A stretch of 64,000 nucleotides of DNA from Undaria pinnatifida (GCA_012845835.1 JABAKD010000036.1:2266001-2330000); one strand, 5' to 3'. Positions 1 through 22,482 are shown, counted from the first letter of the stretch. The notes: generated from the sequence alone by a model not told the origin. A program made the numbers and translations.

Positions 1-308
1 AAACCTCAACTTCACCTTTTTAGAGCCCAAAAACCTTAACCTATACTAATTCCAAGTAACTTTTCCAGTGATAAAGGCGTTAAGATGGCCCATTCATCGT
101 TCGAGTAGCATCAATCACTTTGTATGTCGCGGACTGATTCTACGATGGCGCCCCAAAAACCAGCGATCTTCTTTAACGAACGTTTCCTATTGAACGGCTG
201 CTCGACACGAGGAAGGATGATACGAAAAAGGAAAATCTTCATTTAGTTTCTTTCTTGTTTGCTTAAGAAAGACTATCGAACGATGACGTCGGGGGGGGCG
301 TAATTCAG

Positions 309-11283
<10,975 letters not shown>

Positions 11284-12009
11284 GTGAGAAGCGACCATAC
11301 TGTGTCGCCGGAGGCCAAGGGCATTGTTGTATGTGTTGTATGAGTTGTATGAATAGTAGTACGCAAGCTCTTATTGGCAGTAACGCATTTCAAACTAAAC
11401 TTGCAGCATGAGTGTTTGTGTCATCCGCTCACTTCGCAGCACATGCATGCATGCTACTATGCGACGCCAATAATAGCGTCATCTTACGGTAGGTATGATG
11501 TCGGTTGCAGGTTTTGGCCATATGGTGTTAACTAATGCTAACTAATGAACCTGGCCGATTGAGCTCCTCATGTATGTGAGGAACTAGCGGTTAGTCATTA
11601 GTCAAGTAACTTCACGAGTAGAATTTGTTTTAGGAACATGGCGTAGAAGCTTGGTCGGGTTGTGCGAACGAATGCGTTCGAAGTCATTTTGCGGGTGATA
11701 TATTGAGCTTCTCATGTTACGAGCTCAAGGACTGATTGATGCTGCATCCTTTTTTTTTTTTTTTTTTGCTGCATCTTTACCGTGGGATGGCTCAATACAC
11801 TCATGGAATGATAGGGGAATAATAGGGGAATAGTACTAGTGGGTGGCACGGACACGTCCTACGGTAAAGGTGCACCACGCATGTGTGTGTTCTGAGGCTC
11901 TTAACATGATGAGGAGATTTAACGTACTCTATATCTCACCCAAAAAGTGACTTACTAATTGGCTAGACTGAAACTTGAGAGTCGTTCTATGGTAATCCCC
12001 CCAACTGTT

Positions 12010-12215
12010 ATTTGACGAAATTGTCGGTTTTGAAACCAGCTCCCGGCCGTATCTCCTGAAATACGGTGCCCCGTGCCGCCCCGACGTCATCGTTCGATAG
12101 ATCTTGCAAACATGAACGTGTTCGAGGATGCTTTTTTAACAGCACCTTTCCTCGTGTCTAGCAGCCGTGAAACGTTCGTTGAAGAAAATCGCCGGTTTGG
12201 GGGTGGGCTATCGCA
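12010..12215 (-). pseudogene. Inverted 5' partial copy of exon 309-443 with its upstream intron
   Basis: On the minus strand this reads the intron before the exon (ACGATGACGTCGGGG), a CAG acceptor, then GAGATACGGCCGGGAGCTGG and about 25 further bases before similarity ends. Only the acceptor side is retained, as in the tandem copies, but the orientation is inverted and the distance is about 11.7 kb. Confidence 0.65.
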
Positions 12216-12401
12216 GAATCAGCCTTGACCCGATGAACAAGCCCTTGGCGTAGATATACGGAAAAAAAAAAAAATGCAAAATCAGAATGTCGTTCTGACG
12301 ATTTTGGGTTAAGCAGCCCCATCATCCACAAAAAACGAAATAGCCAAAAAGTGCTATTAGTACCTCTATCACACATCTATAATTGGTACCTGGTACTAGT
12401 A

Positions 12402-12500
12402 GTACTAGCACAACTACTACTGCTACTACTGCTACTACTGCTACTACTGATACCACTGCTACTACTACTGCTGCTGCTGCTATTACTACTTATTACTAAG
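12402..12500. repeat. CTA/CTG trinucleotide repeat
   Basis: Imperfect CTACTACTGCTG runs. The Leu-rich open frame over it is a by-product. Confidence 0.9.
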
Positions 12501-12599
12501 GCCCGCGAGTCTACAGTGATTATCAATATCACAGGTGCTACCGCTATGATAGCATGCGTCGTTTTGGCCCCCTGTTCACATTTGGCATCGCAATGATGA

Positions 12600-14090
12600 C
12601 GAGCGCTGTAGGCTGTTCTTCCGAACCAAACACAGGCGGCGACGCCAGATCAAGGGTCGCCGAGAACGGCTACTGTTGACTCTGTGTTGCCGTCTCCTCC
12701 TTTCTCGCAAAGTCAATGCTATCTGTATGTATTACTAATATTTACGGTTAAATATGCCTTCGTGATTCTGCCCTGCACACCAACCGTCTTACTTCGGGCC
12801 TAATTTGACAGCCGACGACGCCAAATGACGTGACGCCAAAGGATGTAACCTGCCCCAAAACGAGAGAAGCCACGGATTGCAGGCATTTTTCTGAGAACGG
12901 GGTGATTGAAGCATGGAACACGCTCATGCTCAACCAACTCTGTCCGCCGTGAGGCCGGTTGCTTCCGCCAAGTGACGGAGGGGTGCGTGAATGGCAGAGA
13001 ATACATAAATCAATTTGTCAGCGCCGCAGATAAATTTAGTAACTTTCGTAAAAGGGGGGTGGAGTGGAAGCGAAGAACGGACGATGCGCAATTACCTATG
13101 CCCGGCGTAAAATCGATCGACTTTCGGAAGGGATGATGGTGCCTGCACCGTGGCATAGAGTGCACCGCATTGAAAGAAGGAGGGCGCGGAACAGGCTGAC
13201 CATCTTAGAAGAAGATGTTAACCACTAAATTACTCTATCAGTCGGCCGTAGTTTCGGCTATATGTCGGCGTGGGGTGCTGCTTTGCGGGTCGTAAAAGCG
13301 TGGAACAGACTAGTCCTCGATCAGTTGCACATCCGGGGTGAGGTTGGTTGCGTGACGACACCCTTCTAGAGCCGCACACACGATGACAAAAAAAGCTTGG
13401 AAATAGTCTCGAGTGCTTTCTTGGACTGGGAAAATACGGGATAGGCTGGCCAGGCGTTTTTCGATATGTCAGAGCCGCAAATACAATTCTGTAGGTTGGT
13501 GCGGGGTCCCTATGCCGGGTTGTTGAAGTGGGGGGCGGGGTTCGTGCTCATCCACATATCTCCACCAGGCGGAATCGATCGACAAACTGTGTACGTGGGG
13601 GAGATGGGCAGGCTAAAAGGGCTAATATGCGCTAGCCTCGGAGTATTCATCACTACGTTTCGGCATGGGGCGTCGATATGTTGGGGCTGACGGAGCGAGG
13701 AACGGGGCGTAGGCTTCCATTGAGCGAAAACCTTGCAATTGATTTGGTGTGGCACTTTGTTGCGGGAACCACGTATGTCGACCTATAAAGCGACCCGCGA
13801 GGTCTTATCATAGATTTCACGAAGAACGTGCAATGCTAGATTTTAAGTGTTAAACATGCCAAACATGCGACGGCAGGAGAAGTACCAGGTGTTGGGGCTA
13901 GATTGGTTTGGATGAGACGGCCTTCTCAACCGAGAAAATGTCCAATATCTCCGCCATCCCGCTGGTGTTTTCTAAATAGTTGTTCGTACACCTTGCCCAT
14001 GGGGTTGTCGGTCGATGTTCAGTGAACGTTGTTTATCAAAGTCGGATTGTGGCTACTCCCGTAAAGTTACGCATATCTACCCCGGCGGAT
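12600..14090. other. Spacer with weak tandem similarity, no gene assigned
   Basis: Segments near 12928 and 13300 share the pattern CRTGGAACA with GCTC or CTAG and then GTGAGG(C/T)(C/T)GGTTGC. Segments near 13018 and 13472 share GTCAG(C/A)GCCGCA(G/A)AT and later CTATGCC and CGATCGAC. This could be another decayed local duplication, possibly of a lost exon. No frame is convincing. Confidence 0.35.
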
Positions 14091-14099
14091 CGGGCTGTA

Positions 14100-15020
14100 T
14101 GACACGTGCTACGATAGACCTATCACTTTTGGGGGGAACCATTTTCTGAACGACTGGGCTCTATAAATCCAAATCGTGAGAAGTTCATTCTTGTTTCGCG
14201 GTCTGAGTGATTTTTTCACCTGGCCCAATGGGTTTGGTCATCGATTGCGCTTTCAATCTACTACTAACAATTATTTGTGAGGTATTTAGACTAGTCTAGT
14301 CTATGGAGATAAAAAAGTGAGTGTTTTGGGTGAGGTAAACATATAATAGTATGGCATACTATTAATACCAATAGCATGGAGATACAAAAGTGAGAAGTCT
14401 CAGCCAAAAAAAGGTACACCTTTACGGTAGCATGTGTATCGTCATATGTCTTGCCTCATCAGGCCTACGTTGCCTATGTCAAATACGCTCGACGCTTTTT
14501 CGGCCTCCTTCTCCGAACGAGGCCTAGGCTATGGTGGGTGGATCACTTTCAATGCCCTCGCTAGCTATGGTGGCTAGCTATGGTGCTGGCCTGGTTGTCG
14601 GCAATCAACCGTAGCTACGGCAGCGGGGTCCTTCAAAGATTATTAGGAATCTTTTATTTTGCGGTGGGTCGGGGTCACTCGCGCACGTGAGCCCCCTATT
14701 CGCCATCGGGCCTTGAGCTTTTGTCCTACCATAATTTTACGATATGAATCCGCAACGGAAGGGTAAGCTGAGCTGCGCCAGAAAGAAAAGCCAAAGTTAT
14801 TATCCCGTGAGGTGACTCGTGCGAGTGTGGCTCATGGCGAAAATGGAGATATGATACTACAATACCGTAGCCTTGGTCAATGTAAGCCTTCGGAGTTGTC
14901 GCTTTTGCTATTTGAACCGCCGCCGTAGAGCTATCCGGTACGCTGCGCCAACAAAAACTGTTCGTCCGTTTTTTAGCGAGTTACACAGCCTCTCGCGCGA
15001 GGGTATCCCCCCTATACCAT
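14100..15020. repeat. Left arm of long inverted repeat
   Basis: Its reverse complement matches 23150-23790 over most of its length. Shared blocks include GTGCTACGATAGA near an element end, TTGTTTCGCGGTCTGAGTG, GATACAAAAGTGAGAAG, GCCTCATCAGGCCTACGTTGC, CTATGGTGGGTGG and TTTGAACCGCCGCC. The left arm holds a 268-bp MITE of which the right arm keeps only an end. Confidence 0.8.
14609..14876. mobile_element. MITE inside the left inverted-repeat arm
   Basis: Ends ACCGTAGCTACGGCAGCGGGG and CCGTAGCCTTGGT are imperfect inverted repeats related to the 1014 family. CAAT flanks both sides. In the right arm the corresponding place keeps only an ACAATATCATAGCCTTGG-like remnant, so that copy was mostly deleted. 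Confidence 0.6.
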
Positions 15021-15109
15021 GGGTTAAATAACAAAGACGCGCGCCAAGGTCCAGGTAGCAGTTTTCGCTGAAAAAGGTTTCTGAATAACGGGGCTCCTTA
15101 ACCCAAACT

Positions 15110-17150
15110 CGTCGGAAATGGGAGGGCCACCAGCACTTTCTGCATTTTTGGTGGAAGCTCGTGAAAGATTCCATGGAAGCTTCCGTCGAATATATGGAAG
15201 CTTCCACGACTTGCACGAAAGCTTCCATCGCTTCCATGGAAGCTTTCATGGAAACAATGGAAGCTTCCATGCCGTGGAAGCTTCCATAAACGCCTTCACG
15301 GAAGCTTCCACGAAAGCTTCCACGGAAGCAACTTCCACGGAATCTCCCACAAAAGCTTCCACGGAAGCTTTCACGGAAGCAACTCCCACGAAAGCTTCCA
15401 CGGAAGCTCCCACGGAAGCTTCCATGAAAGCTTCCACGGAAGCTTCCGCCGAGACAACTTCCACGGAGGCTTCCATGAAATCTTCCACGGAAGCTACTTC
15501 CATGAAAGCTTTCACGGAAGCAACTCCCACGGAAGCTTCCACGGAAGCAACTTCTACGGAAGCTTCCATGCAAGCTTCCACGGAAGCTACTTCCACGAAA
15601 GCTTTCACGAAAGCTTCCGCGAGAGTAACTTCCACCGAAGCTTCCACGGAAGCAACTTCCACGAAAGCTTCCGCGGAGGCAGCATCTACGGAAGCAACTT
15701 CCACGAAAGCTTCCACGGAAGCTTCCACGGAAGCAACCGAACCCTAACCCTGACCCTAACCCTAACCCTAACCCTAAGCTTCCATGGAAGTCACTTCCAT
15801 GGAAGCTTTCATTAGTTCCACGAGAGCTTCCATTACTTCCATGAAAGCTTCCATGGAAGCTTTCGTGGAAGCTTTCGTGGAAGCTCCCGTGGAAGTTGCT
15901 TCCGTGGAAGCTTTCATATATTCCATATCTTCCATGGAAGCTTCCGCGGACGCTTCCACGAAAGCTTCCGTGGACGTTACTTCCGTGAAATCCTCCATAA
16001 CGTTCGCGAAAGCTTCCATTACTTCCATGAAAGCTTCCATTACTTGCATGAAAGCGTCCATAAAAGCTTCCGTGGAATATATTTCCGTGAAAACTTCCAT
16101 AACTTCCGCGAAAGCTTCCATTACTTCCATGAAAGATTCCATTACTTCCATGAAAGCTTCCATGAAAGCTTTCGTGGAAGATACTTCAATGAAAGCTTTC
16201 GTGGAAGCTTTTGTGGAAGCTCCCGTGGAAGTTGCTTCCGTGGAAGCTTTCATATCTTCCATAGCTTCCATGGAAGCTTCCACGGAAGCTTCCACGAAAG
16301 CTTCCGTGGAAGTTACTTCCGTGAAAGCCTCCATAACTTCCGCGAAAGCTTCCATTACTTCCATGAAAGCTTTCATGAAAGCTTCCGTGGAAGTTACTTC
16401 CGCTAAAGCTTCTATAACGTCCGTAAAAGCTTCCATTACTTCCATGAAAGCTTCCATGGAAGCTTCCGTGGAAGTTACTTCCATGGAAGCTTCCTTGAAA
16501 GCTTTCGTGGAAGCTCCCGTGGAAGTTGCTTCCGTGGAAGCTTTCATATCTTCCATATCTTCCATGGAAGATTCCACGGAAGCTTCCACAAAAGCTCCCG
16601 TGGAAGTTACATCCGTGAAAGCCTCCATAACTTTCGCGAAAGCTTCCATTACTCCCATGAAAGCTTCCATGAAAGCTTCCGTGGAAATTACTTCCGTGAA
16701 AGCTTCCATGAAAGCTTCCGTGGAAGTCACTTCCATGAAAGCTTCCATAACATCCGCGAAAGCTTCCATTACTTCCATGAAAGCTTCCATGAAAGCTTCC
16801 GTGGAAGTTACTTCTGTGAAAGCTTCCATAACTTCCGCGAAATCTTCCATTACGTCCATGAAAGCTTCCATGGAAGTTTTCGTGGAAGTTATTTCCATGG
16901 AAGCTTTCTTATAAGCTTTCGTGATAGCTACCGTGGAAGTTACGTCCGTGAAATCTTTCATATATATCTTCCATATCTTCTACGGAAGCTTCCACCGCTT
17001 CCATTGCTTCCACTGAAGCTTCCATGGAATCTCCCATAGCTTCCATATCTTCCATGGAAGCTTCCATGGAAGCGGTGAAAGCTTCCACGGAAGCTTTCAC
17101 GAGCTTCCACGCAAAATGCAAGTAGTGCAGGAGACCGAAATGGGACATCT
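15110..17150. repeat. Inverted satellite block built from GGAAGCTTCC-type units
   Basis: Left part (about 15165-15740) repeats GAAGCTTCCACG-like 12-mers; right part (15778-17110) repeats the reverse complement, TTCCGTGGAAGC-like 12-mers, with a higher-order period of roughly 300 bases (CATATCTTCCATATCTTCC recurs). The outer edges are also inverted: GTGGAAGCTCGTGAAAG near 15152 on the plus strand and near 17110 on the minus strand, with TGCATTTTnGTGG outside. The block is a large imperfect palindrome. It reads open in several frames on both strands because the unit has no stop codon. Confidence 0.9.
15741..15777. repeat. Interstitial telomere-like repeat, CCCTAA type
   Basis: Six CCCTAA units with one CCCTGA variant, placed where the satellite switches orientation. 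TTAGGG on the minus strand is the telomere type reported for many eukaryotes, brown algae included. Confidence 0.9.
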
Positions 17151-17169
17151 TTTTTTTTCATTATTCTCG

Positions 17170-17310
17170 TTGTATGGACCTAGGCCATGGAACGTTTCAT
17201 CCGGCAGCAGTTTTGTCTCTTTCCAAATCGGATTTTGGGAGGGTTCTTGAGCTCCCAATTGAGGAGTAGTATAAGAAAAAATGTGCTACACCTCTATCGA
17301 AGCACGCGGG
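17170..17310. mobile_element. MITE-type fragment with CTAGGCCATGG and CGAAGCACGCG end
   Basis: CCTAGGCCATGGAACG, a CTTGAGCTCCC piece and a TGCTACACCTCTATCGAAGCACGCG end are the recurrent motifs of a dispersed element family in this window. Boundaries are uncertain. Confidence 0.45.
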
Positions 17311-18167
17311 TATTAAATACTTCAACACTTACTGCGGAAGAAAAAAAGCGCCACGGAGCTCCATGAACAGCAGTAAACTAAACGAGCTACCGCACAAAAT
17401 GAACCCCAAACCAAGATACACATGTACTCTTGGGAATACGCGCGTCACACCAAATGGGCCCAAGCAGTTGGAATACGGACTCTGCAGGTGACTAGTATCC
17501 AATTGATTTGTAGCCACTGTACACTGAGTGCAAAACAGTAAGTATGCTATTCTAGATGCGGAGAGATACAATATGCTGGGAAACTCGGTTTGTTGCCTCC
17601 CTTCGGTGTACCGTATATTCTAGCTGAAACTAGGTTATCGCCACACGTACAGGGAAAAAGGCAAGGGGTTTACCATAGGACTGTCTGTTGGCCAGTCCGA
17701 CAACCCGTAGAGTAGTACATCAGATATCTGCGTATCATGGGCATTGTGCCGTATCGATCAGGCGACGGCCAGCCCCACCTCGATCACGTCCTATTTCTCG
17801 TTTTCTTGTCCTTACTTCTCGCTCTCTCCGTCCTCCCCCTCTCTTCTCCTTCTCCTTCTGCTTCCTGTTTCTTTCCTTCTTTGGTTCTCACATTTGGACC
17901 ATAAGCGCCAGCCATAAGCGCCACTTTCTAAATTCCCTTCTCTGTTAATTCTCCAGTACAAGTGATCTTCCCAGACAATTTGGTGCCACCACTGCAGCCC
18001 ATATCACACTGCCTTCGGCCTGCCCCGTCCTTGGGGTGGGCCGAGGAAGCCCGCGAGGACCTGCAGCGGTCTAGCGGCAGTCACACGGGTATCGAGCCTC
18101 GGGCTGGGTAGAGAGGGAACCTTGCGCGGTCTGGCTAGTGAACTGCTCACTCTAAGGACCGCGTGGG

Positions 18168-18749
18168 GTGGTGGTGATGGGTTTTCTTTTTAACCCCGAC
18201 GCCGAGGAGTTCATCCCCGGGGCAGGACGGGTACATCACCACAGCAGAGAGCGCAGCGTGGGCAGCTTGGGGAGTGGAGAGGCTGGCCACCGCGTGGGTA
18301 CGCATGCACGACAGGAAGGATGGGAGTGTCGGCGTTGGCTGGGACGGCTGCACCCAGCCAGCGGAAACCAAGGCGCGAACCGGGCTACGAAACGGAGAGC
18401 CACAATCATCACATTAATAGAGAGAAAAAAGAAACAACAGAAACAGAAACGGAGGAGGGGACGAGCCTCTCGTCGGCTGGCCGAGAAAGCAGCACGCGAG
18501 ACTCGTAAGAGACGGAAGGCGGCACTTGTGGCGGTAGCGACCTACAACGTGCGTACCCTGGCCGTAAAGGGGAAGAACGGGTATGGGCATGACGAGCGTG
18601 TACTGGCGAAAGGCCAGCAACTCGGCTGTGACTTCATTGGCCTGCAGGAAACTCGACGGCCCGGCAACACGAGATTCAGTGCAGCTGGATACCAAGTTTT
18701 TTGCTCAGGTCAGGAAAAACAGCAGCGAGGCAAGGGCTGTACGGAGTAG
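18168..18749 (+). CDS. LINE 5' frame: leader peptide plus start of endonuclease domain
   Basis: A 193-codon frame; the track start at 18168 is GTG and the first ATG is 18177. The first 115 residues are Arg/Lys-rich and unassigned. From about residue 123 it enters an exonuclease-endonuclease-phosphatase fold: ATYNVRTL, then DFIGLQETR with the metal-binding Glu. It stops at 18749, while the rest of the same domain continues in another frame from 18701. This indicates a single frameshift in the overlap; an A5 run sits at 18715. It is either inactivating damage or, less likely, a programmed shift. Confidence 0.75.
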   Translation: MVVMGFLFNPDAEEFIPGAGRVHHHSRERSVGSLGSGEAGHRVGTHARQEGWECRRWLGRLHPASGNQGANRATKRRATIITLIERKKKQQKQKRRRGRASRRLAEKAARETRKRRKAALVAVATYNVRTLAVKGKNGYGHDERVLAKGQQLGCDFIGLQETRRPGNTRFSAAGYQVFCSGQEKQQRGKGCTE

Positions 18750-21700
18750 GTCTAGCAGTTAAGGACTCAATATGCCGTAAGTCTAGGTTCACCCAGCAGT
18801 TCATTGACGAACGGCTTATGTCTATGCGCTTTGAGTTGGATGGTCGATGCGATGCTGTTAATTTCGTCGTTGCGTATGCCCCAACTGATTGTACCAAAGA
18901 CACCAAGCTGAAAGGTATTTTCTGGCAAAAGCTGGAGGACCTGGTTGAACAGATCCCCACTAAAGAGTGTTTGTTTGTACTGATGGATGCTAACGCGCGA
19001 ACTGGGCAGAGGATGGAAGGGTGCGGTGATGATGAAAGTAGGGTGCTTGGAGCATACGGACGAGATGCTCGTAGCGATAATGGCAAACGACTTTTGTCGT
19101 TCGCTACCAATTGCAAGCTAGCTCTCACCAACACATTTTTCAGCACGCGCAAGGGTGGGATATCGCATACGTACAACGGCACCAGCCCGAATGACCGTAA
19201 GAGGATAGACTACATCCTAACCCGCCAAGCCCATCGACCTAGAGTACATGATGTTAAAGTCATCCCACAGCCTCCGCCACCAGCTAAGGCCGATTCAGAC
19301 CACAACATTGTGTACATCAAGGTCCGACTTAGTGGTCACTTTTCGTCCAACAGAAAAATGCTGAAACCCCCAAAACGCCGAGAATTCGACAGGAAGCTTT
19401 TTTTATCCGACGGAAAGCGTCGCCAACGAGTAATCGCGAGGGTTGTTTCCACTCTCAACCAACCTATCCAGCCCCGTAACACGTCTGGCATGGTTGAGTT
19501 TTTCACCACGACTATCATCGATGCTGTAGAGAAAGAGGTGCCACCTCCACCACGTCGCCACCGCCGGCATGGTTGGTGCGAGCCTGCCGAAACTTCGGCC
19601 GCTTTCAGAGTAGCATGGACAGCGAGGGAGGATGCGAGACAGTTCTTGCGTGCCAACCCCCGAGATAGTGTAGCGCGGAAGAAATTGAGATCTGCGTGTG
19701 CGAATCTGCAGGAAGTGGTTGCCGCAGGAGTACAAGCGTACTTTGAAGAGTACCTCGCCGAAACCGAGAGACTCCTAGCGAGTAACGATCAACGAGGGTT
19801 CTACAAGCACCTGAAGAGTACGGTGGGATTGCAAGGTACAAAAGCGAGGAGCGAGCAGTTTATTATAGACGAGGATGGCACGTTGTTGCGGGATCAAGCG
19901 CGAATTCGTGAAGGATGGGCGGGGCACTACCACAAACTCTTGAACACGAAATCGCTGAAACTCGATCCCACGATCATCGACCTCTTGCCACCGCGACCGC
20001 TTAAACTATTGCTTGGAGATGAACCATCCATGGACGAGATGATGGATGCGATTAAGGGCATGTCAAATTGGAAAGCCGTTGGACCAGACGGTCTCCCGGT
20101 CGAACTACTAAAACTTGACCACCCCGCTTTCGTCCAGTGTTTTCACAATATCCTTGTCAACGTGTGGGTAACGGGCGAAGTCCCCCAGCAATGGAAAGAT
20201 GCTATCATCAAGACCCTTCACAAAAAAAAGGATCGAACTGATTGCAACAATTACAGAGGGATCTCGCTTGTTGCCCACGCAGGCAAAATATTGTTGAAAA
20301 TCGTTGCGTCCCGCCTTAGCAACTACTGCGAGGCCGAGGAAATACTTCCTGAAGAACAGTGCGGCTTCCGTCCCGCACGGTCGACGGTCGACATGCTGTT
20401 TGTCGTGCGCCGGTTGCAAGAGCTCGGACGACAGAGGAAAATCCCCCTGTACATGTGCTTCATCGATCTGCAGAAAGCGTACGACTCTGTCGACCGGGAA
20501 CTGTTGTGGGAGGTACTCATACGCCTTGGCGTACCAACCAAGATGCTTACAGTTATCCGCAACTTCCACGAAGGCATGCGGGCTCGCGTGCGTGCGGATG
20601 ACGGCGAGCACTCGGATTGGTTTAATGTCACCCAGGGGCTGCGGCAAGGCTGCGTGCTATCACCGTTACTGTTCAACGTGTTCTTCGCTGCTGCGATGCA
20701 CGTCGTGCTGGTACGCTTCAGCAAAGACGAAAGCATCGTAAGGGATTTGGTTCACCTCGAAGAGGGCAGTGCAGTCGGAAAAGAGGAACCGTTGGCATGC
20801 GTGCAAAGGGCTGTGTGGGGCATGTTGTACGCAGATGACGCAGGAATTGTTTCGAAGTCGGCGGAAGGCCTTGCTAAAATGATGACAGTCATCGTGACTG
20901 TCTTCGAAGCAGCAGGCCTCACGGTATCGGAAAAGAAGACAGAGACGATGCTGCTACGAACACCGGACCAGACATCCCTCGCCCCACCGCTCGCGATCGA
21001 AGCATCAGGCCAGAGGTATAAACTGACGACCCAGTTTTTATACCTAGGCGGCATTATCCACGAAAGCGCTGACCTCTCGCTCGAAATCGAACGACGGATC
21101 CGTCTCATGCGGGCATGCCTCAAACGGTTTGGCCCGGAATTGTATGACAGGACGACCGCCCCGCTTAGTCTGAAAGTCCGCATGCTGAAGGCCGAGGTCA
21201 TTGAGACCCTGCTGTACGGGTGTGTGACGTGGACCCTCAATGCGGACCACTTCGCCAAGCTCCGATCAGCCCACCACGAAGTCCTTTTGCGAGTCATTGG
21301 CTTCCAGCGCCGATTACGCACCGACCACACCACCCTCTCGTACGCGAAGGCCCTCAGGATGACACGATGCGAGAGCATCGAAACGACCATCCGTAAACGG
21401 CGGCTCTTCTTTGCCGGGGCCCTGGTGCGACAACACAAGGGGCGACTGCCCCGTCGGTTGATGTTCGGGACGATCGCTGGTGGGGAGAACCCGAAACCAG
21501 GCGGACAACTCAAGACTTGGCCTAGAGCCATAGCTGAGGACCTTAGGGTGTTCAAAGCCAACGAGGGATCAACGGAACACTCCCCCTTAGTTTTTGGAGT
21601 TGGGACCGCGCTGTGGCCCACTGCAGCAAAAAAGGTGGGCAAGTGGTACCGGGGGGTCCTCGAAGCAGCTGAACGGTTCATGGGCAGGTGGCACGAGGAT

Positions 21701-21907
21701 GAGGCAAAGCTGAGTAGACAGCGCCGCGCATCCGCCGTGGGTGGTGTCGAAGGGAACGGGGGGAGGGGGGGCAGCAGGAGGGGTAGAAGGAACACCGCAC
21801 AAGGGTATGGGGGCAGGGGGGGGGACAGAAGGAGTAGAAGGGAAACCGCGGTAGATGAAAGTAGGAAGGAGACCGCAGACAGGGTAGCAAGGTACCAGGC
21901 CGACTAG
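18701..21907 (+). CDS. LINE endonuclease (rest) and reverse transcriptase
   Basis: 1068 codons. The endonuclease part continues with VVAYAPT, MDANAR, RIDYIL and the SDH motif near residue 205. The reverse transcriptase follows in order: GPDGLPVELL, YRGISL, CGFRPARSTVD, FIDLQKAYD, TQGLRQGC, and the catalytic LYADDAG at about residue 708. After it come YLGGII and LLYGCVTWTL, found downstream of RT in RTE- and L1-like LINEs. The C-terminus is a Gly/Arg/Ser-rich low-complexity tail. It copies element RNA into DNA at a nicked target. The frame is intact from 18701 on, so the copy is young or recently damaged. Confidence 0.9.
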   Translation: MLRSGKTAARQGLYGVGLAVKDSICRKSRFTQQFIDERLMSMRFELDGRCDAVNFVVAYAPTDCTKDTKLKGIFWQKLEDLVEQIPTKECLFVLMDANARTGQRMEGCGDDESRVLGAYGRDARSDNGKRLLSFATNCKLALTNTFFSTRKGGISHTYNGTSPNDRKRIDYILTRQAHRPRVHDVKVIPQPPPPAKADSDHNIVYIKVRLSGHFSSNRKMLKPPKRREFDRKLFLSDGKRRQRVIARVVSTLNQPIQPRNTSGMVEFFTTTIIDAVEKEVPPPPRRHRRHGWCEPAETSAAFRVAWTAREDARQFLRANPRDSVARKKLRSACANLQEVVAAGVQAYFEEYLAETERLLASNDQRGFYKHLKSTVGLQGTKARSEQFIIDEDGTLLRDQARIREGWAGHYHKLLNTKSLKLDPTIIDLLPPRPLKLLLGDEPSMDEMMDAIKGMSNWKAVGPDGLPVELLKLDHPAFVQCFHNILVNVWVTGEVPQQWKDAIIKTLHKKKDRTDCNNYRGISLVAHAGKILLKIVASRLSNYCEAEEILPEEQCGFRPARSTVDMLFVVRRLQELGRQRKIPLYMCFIDLQKAYDSVDRELLWEVLIRLGVPTKMLTVIRNFHEGMRARVRADDGEHSDWFNVTQGLRQGCVLSPLLFNVFFAAAMHVVLVRFSKDESIVRDLVHLEEGSAVGKEEPLACVQRAVWGMLYADDAGIVSKSAEGLAKMMTVIVTVFEAAGLTVSEKKTETMLLRTPDQTSLAPPLAIEASGQRYKLTTQFLYLGGIIHESADLSLEIERRIRLMRACLKRFGPELYDRTTAPLSLKVRMLKAEVIETLLYGCVTWTLNADHFAKLRSAHHEVLLRVIGFQRRLRTDHTTLSYAKALRMTRCESIETTIRKRRLFFAGALVRQHKGRLPRRLMFGTIAGGENPKPGGQLKTWPRAIAEDLRVFKANEGSTEHSPLVFGVGTALWPTAAKKVGKWYRGVLEAAERFMGRWHEDEAKLSRQRRASAVGGVEGNGGRGGSRRGRRNTAQGYGGRGGDRRSRRETAVDESRKETADRVARYQAD

Positions 21908-22482
21908 TAGGTGGAACCTTTCTATCTATGCCACTCGTACCGCCAACTGCTGCGGCTGCTCGGAATGTGATGTCTTGGTACTTTGATTTTTCCGTGAATT
22001 TATTTTTTTCTTTCTTTTTTTTCTTTCTTTTTTTTTTTTTTTTTCCCTTCTTATCCTCATGACGGGAGTCTTGCATGGTGGGTAGGTGACGAGCCTGTTT
22101 TATTTGGCCCTCTCAGTCTTCCTTCTTTTACTTGTTTCTTTTTTCCGGGGTATTTTTTCCCTTTCTTTCCCCCTTGCATGTCCATTTTGGCTCATGCTCG
22201 GGGTATGTTTCTATCTCCCGTGCTTTGGCTCCCCTTTTTATTTATTTATTTATTTATTTTGTCTTGGTTTCTTTCGTTGTTTCTCTCTTTTACAAGGTAT
22301 TTTGGTTTAATGAGAAGAACACAAAGGGGGGAGGGGGGGAAACAGGAGGAGTAGAAGGAAAGCCGTCCAAGGGAATGGGGGCAGGGGGGGCAACAGGAGG
22401 AATAGAAGGGAGACCGCGGTGGACGAAGGCAGGAAGGAGATGGCAGACAGGGTAGCAAGGTACCAGGCCGACTACTAGTAGG
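21758..22482. repeat. Duplicated LINE tail (two direct copies about 560 bp apart)
   Basis: GGAGTAGAAGG, ACCGCGGT, AGGAAGGAGA, CAGACAGGGTAGCAAGG and TACCAGGCCGACTA occur in the same order at 21780-21906 and 22340-22475, each followed by a T-rich stretch with GGGGTATTTTTT and TTTTGGCTC(A/G)TG. It is either tandem 3'-UTR repeats of the element or a duplicated 3' end. Confidence 0.85.

Noticed and set aside
12351-12596. Leu-rich membrane-like frame
   Set aside because: Produced by a CTA/CTG trinucleotide repeat.
15118-16961. Long open frames of 160 to 395 codons on both strands
   Set aside because: They are by-products of a stop-free 12-base satellite; several frames on both strands are open and the peptides are pure repeat.
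20752-21795. 347-codon minus-strand frame
   Set aside because: Antisense shadow of the reverse transcriptase frame.
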